In this document: positions 5,886 through 5,982 of the stretch, one piece after another | Layout of the letters: the number at the start of each line of letters is the position of its first letter | How positions within the stretch are numbered: position 1 is the first letter of the stretch | Made by a program: the position numbers and the translations under genes | From: Acidimicrobiia bacterium | GTDB lineage: Bacteria > Actinomycetota > Acidimicrobiia > IMCC26256 > BP-133 | Assembly (NCBI GenBank): GCA_025934385.1 | Contig: JAICYE010000152.1 | Location: forward strand, 1 to 5,982 | DNA: 5,982 bases | Direction of reading: 5' to 3' | Notes under the pieces: generated by a model | What the model saw: only the letters and a program-made list of their open reading frames with translations | Databases searched by the model: none | What the model was told of the DNA's origin: nothing

Positions 5886-5982
5886 GCGCCGACGGCGAGC
5901 ACGGCGCCGAGTTCGACTCCAGCGACGAGTTCGACGACGAGGACGACCTCGACCTCTCGATGGAGGAGGAGGACGACGACGA
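5882..5982 (+). CDS. Start of an acidic protein, probably the KH-domain RNA-binding protein KhpA (3' end outside window)
   Basis: An ATG overlapping the rpsP stop by 4 bases opens a frame that runs off the window after 33 full codons. The visible residues begin [18 protein letters not shown] and go on with long Asp/Glu runs, with almost no basic residues; codon choice stays GC-rich like the neighbours. No fold can be recognised. In actinobacteria the gene after rpsP is usually a small KH-domain protein (KhpA) that binds RNA, so that is the best guess from context. The KH domain itself, with its GxxG loop, is not visible, and an acidic N-terminal extension would be unusual for KhpA. GGGAAG just before the ATG is too close to be an ideal ribosome binding site, so translation is probably coupled to rpsP. 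Confidence 0.6.
   Translation, partial: MSADGEHGAEFDSSDEFDDEDDLDLSMEEEDDD

Overview
This window looks like an ordinary chromosomal segment from a high-GC actinobacterium. GC-rich third positions, GTG starts and a transmembrane-anchored FtsY all point that way. The run ftsY - ffh - rpsP - (probable KH gene) suggests the Acidimicrobiia or a neighbouring deep-branching lineage, but that placement is inferred from gene order and protein flavour, not from a search. No insertion sequence, phage gene, CRISPR array, tRNA or rRNA is visible, and no stretch longer than about 100 bases lacks a gene.

Left part (1-914, + strand): the window opens inside the last 123 codons of a zinc metalloprotease with a matrixin-type HExxHxxGxxH site. 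After a short spacer comes an orphan cyanase (cynS). The spacer carries an inverted repeat, a possible -35 box and an A/C-only leader built from three AAACNN hexamers. Middle (918-2993, - strand): a complete oligopeptidase B-like S9A serine peptidase runs towards cynS, and the two stop codons are only 3 bases apart.

Right part (3033 to the end, + strand): ftsY and ffh, the SRP receptor and the SRP protein, lie in tandem 28 bases apart. They are followed by rpsP (ribosomal protein S16) and, overlapping it by 4 bases, the start of a very acidic reading frame in the place where a KH-domain RNA-binding protein (KhpA) usually sits. FtsY and Ffh form the GTPase pair that brings ribosomes making membrane proteins to the membrane; S16 and the probable KH protein serve ribosome assembly or RNA metabolism.

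The most notable features are regulatory. The peptidase and ftsY diverge from only 39 bases. In each direction a TAnnnT box lies exactly 8 bases before the start codon, with no Shine-Dalgarno sequence, which is what two back-to-back leaderless promoters would look like. The ftsY stop codon is the triloop of a 7-bp GC hairpin, and the last codons of ffh form a strong 8-9 bp hairpin. I found no convincing evidence of an undescribed multi-gene system; the findings are mostly testable expression-control hypotheses.
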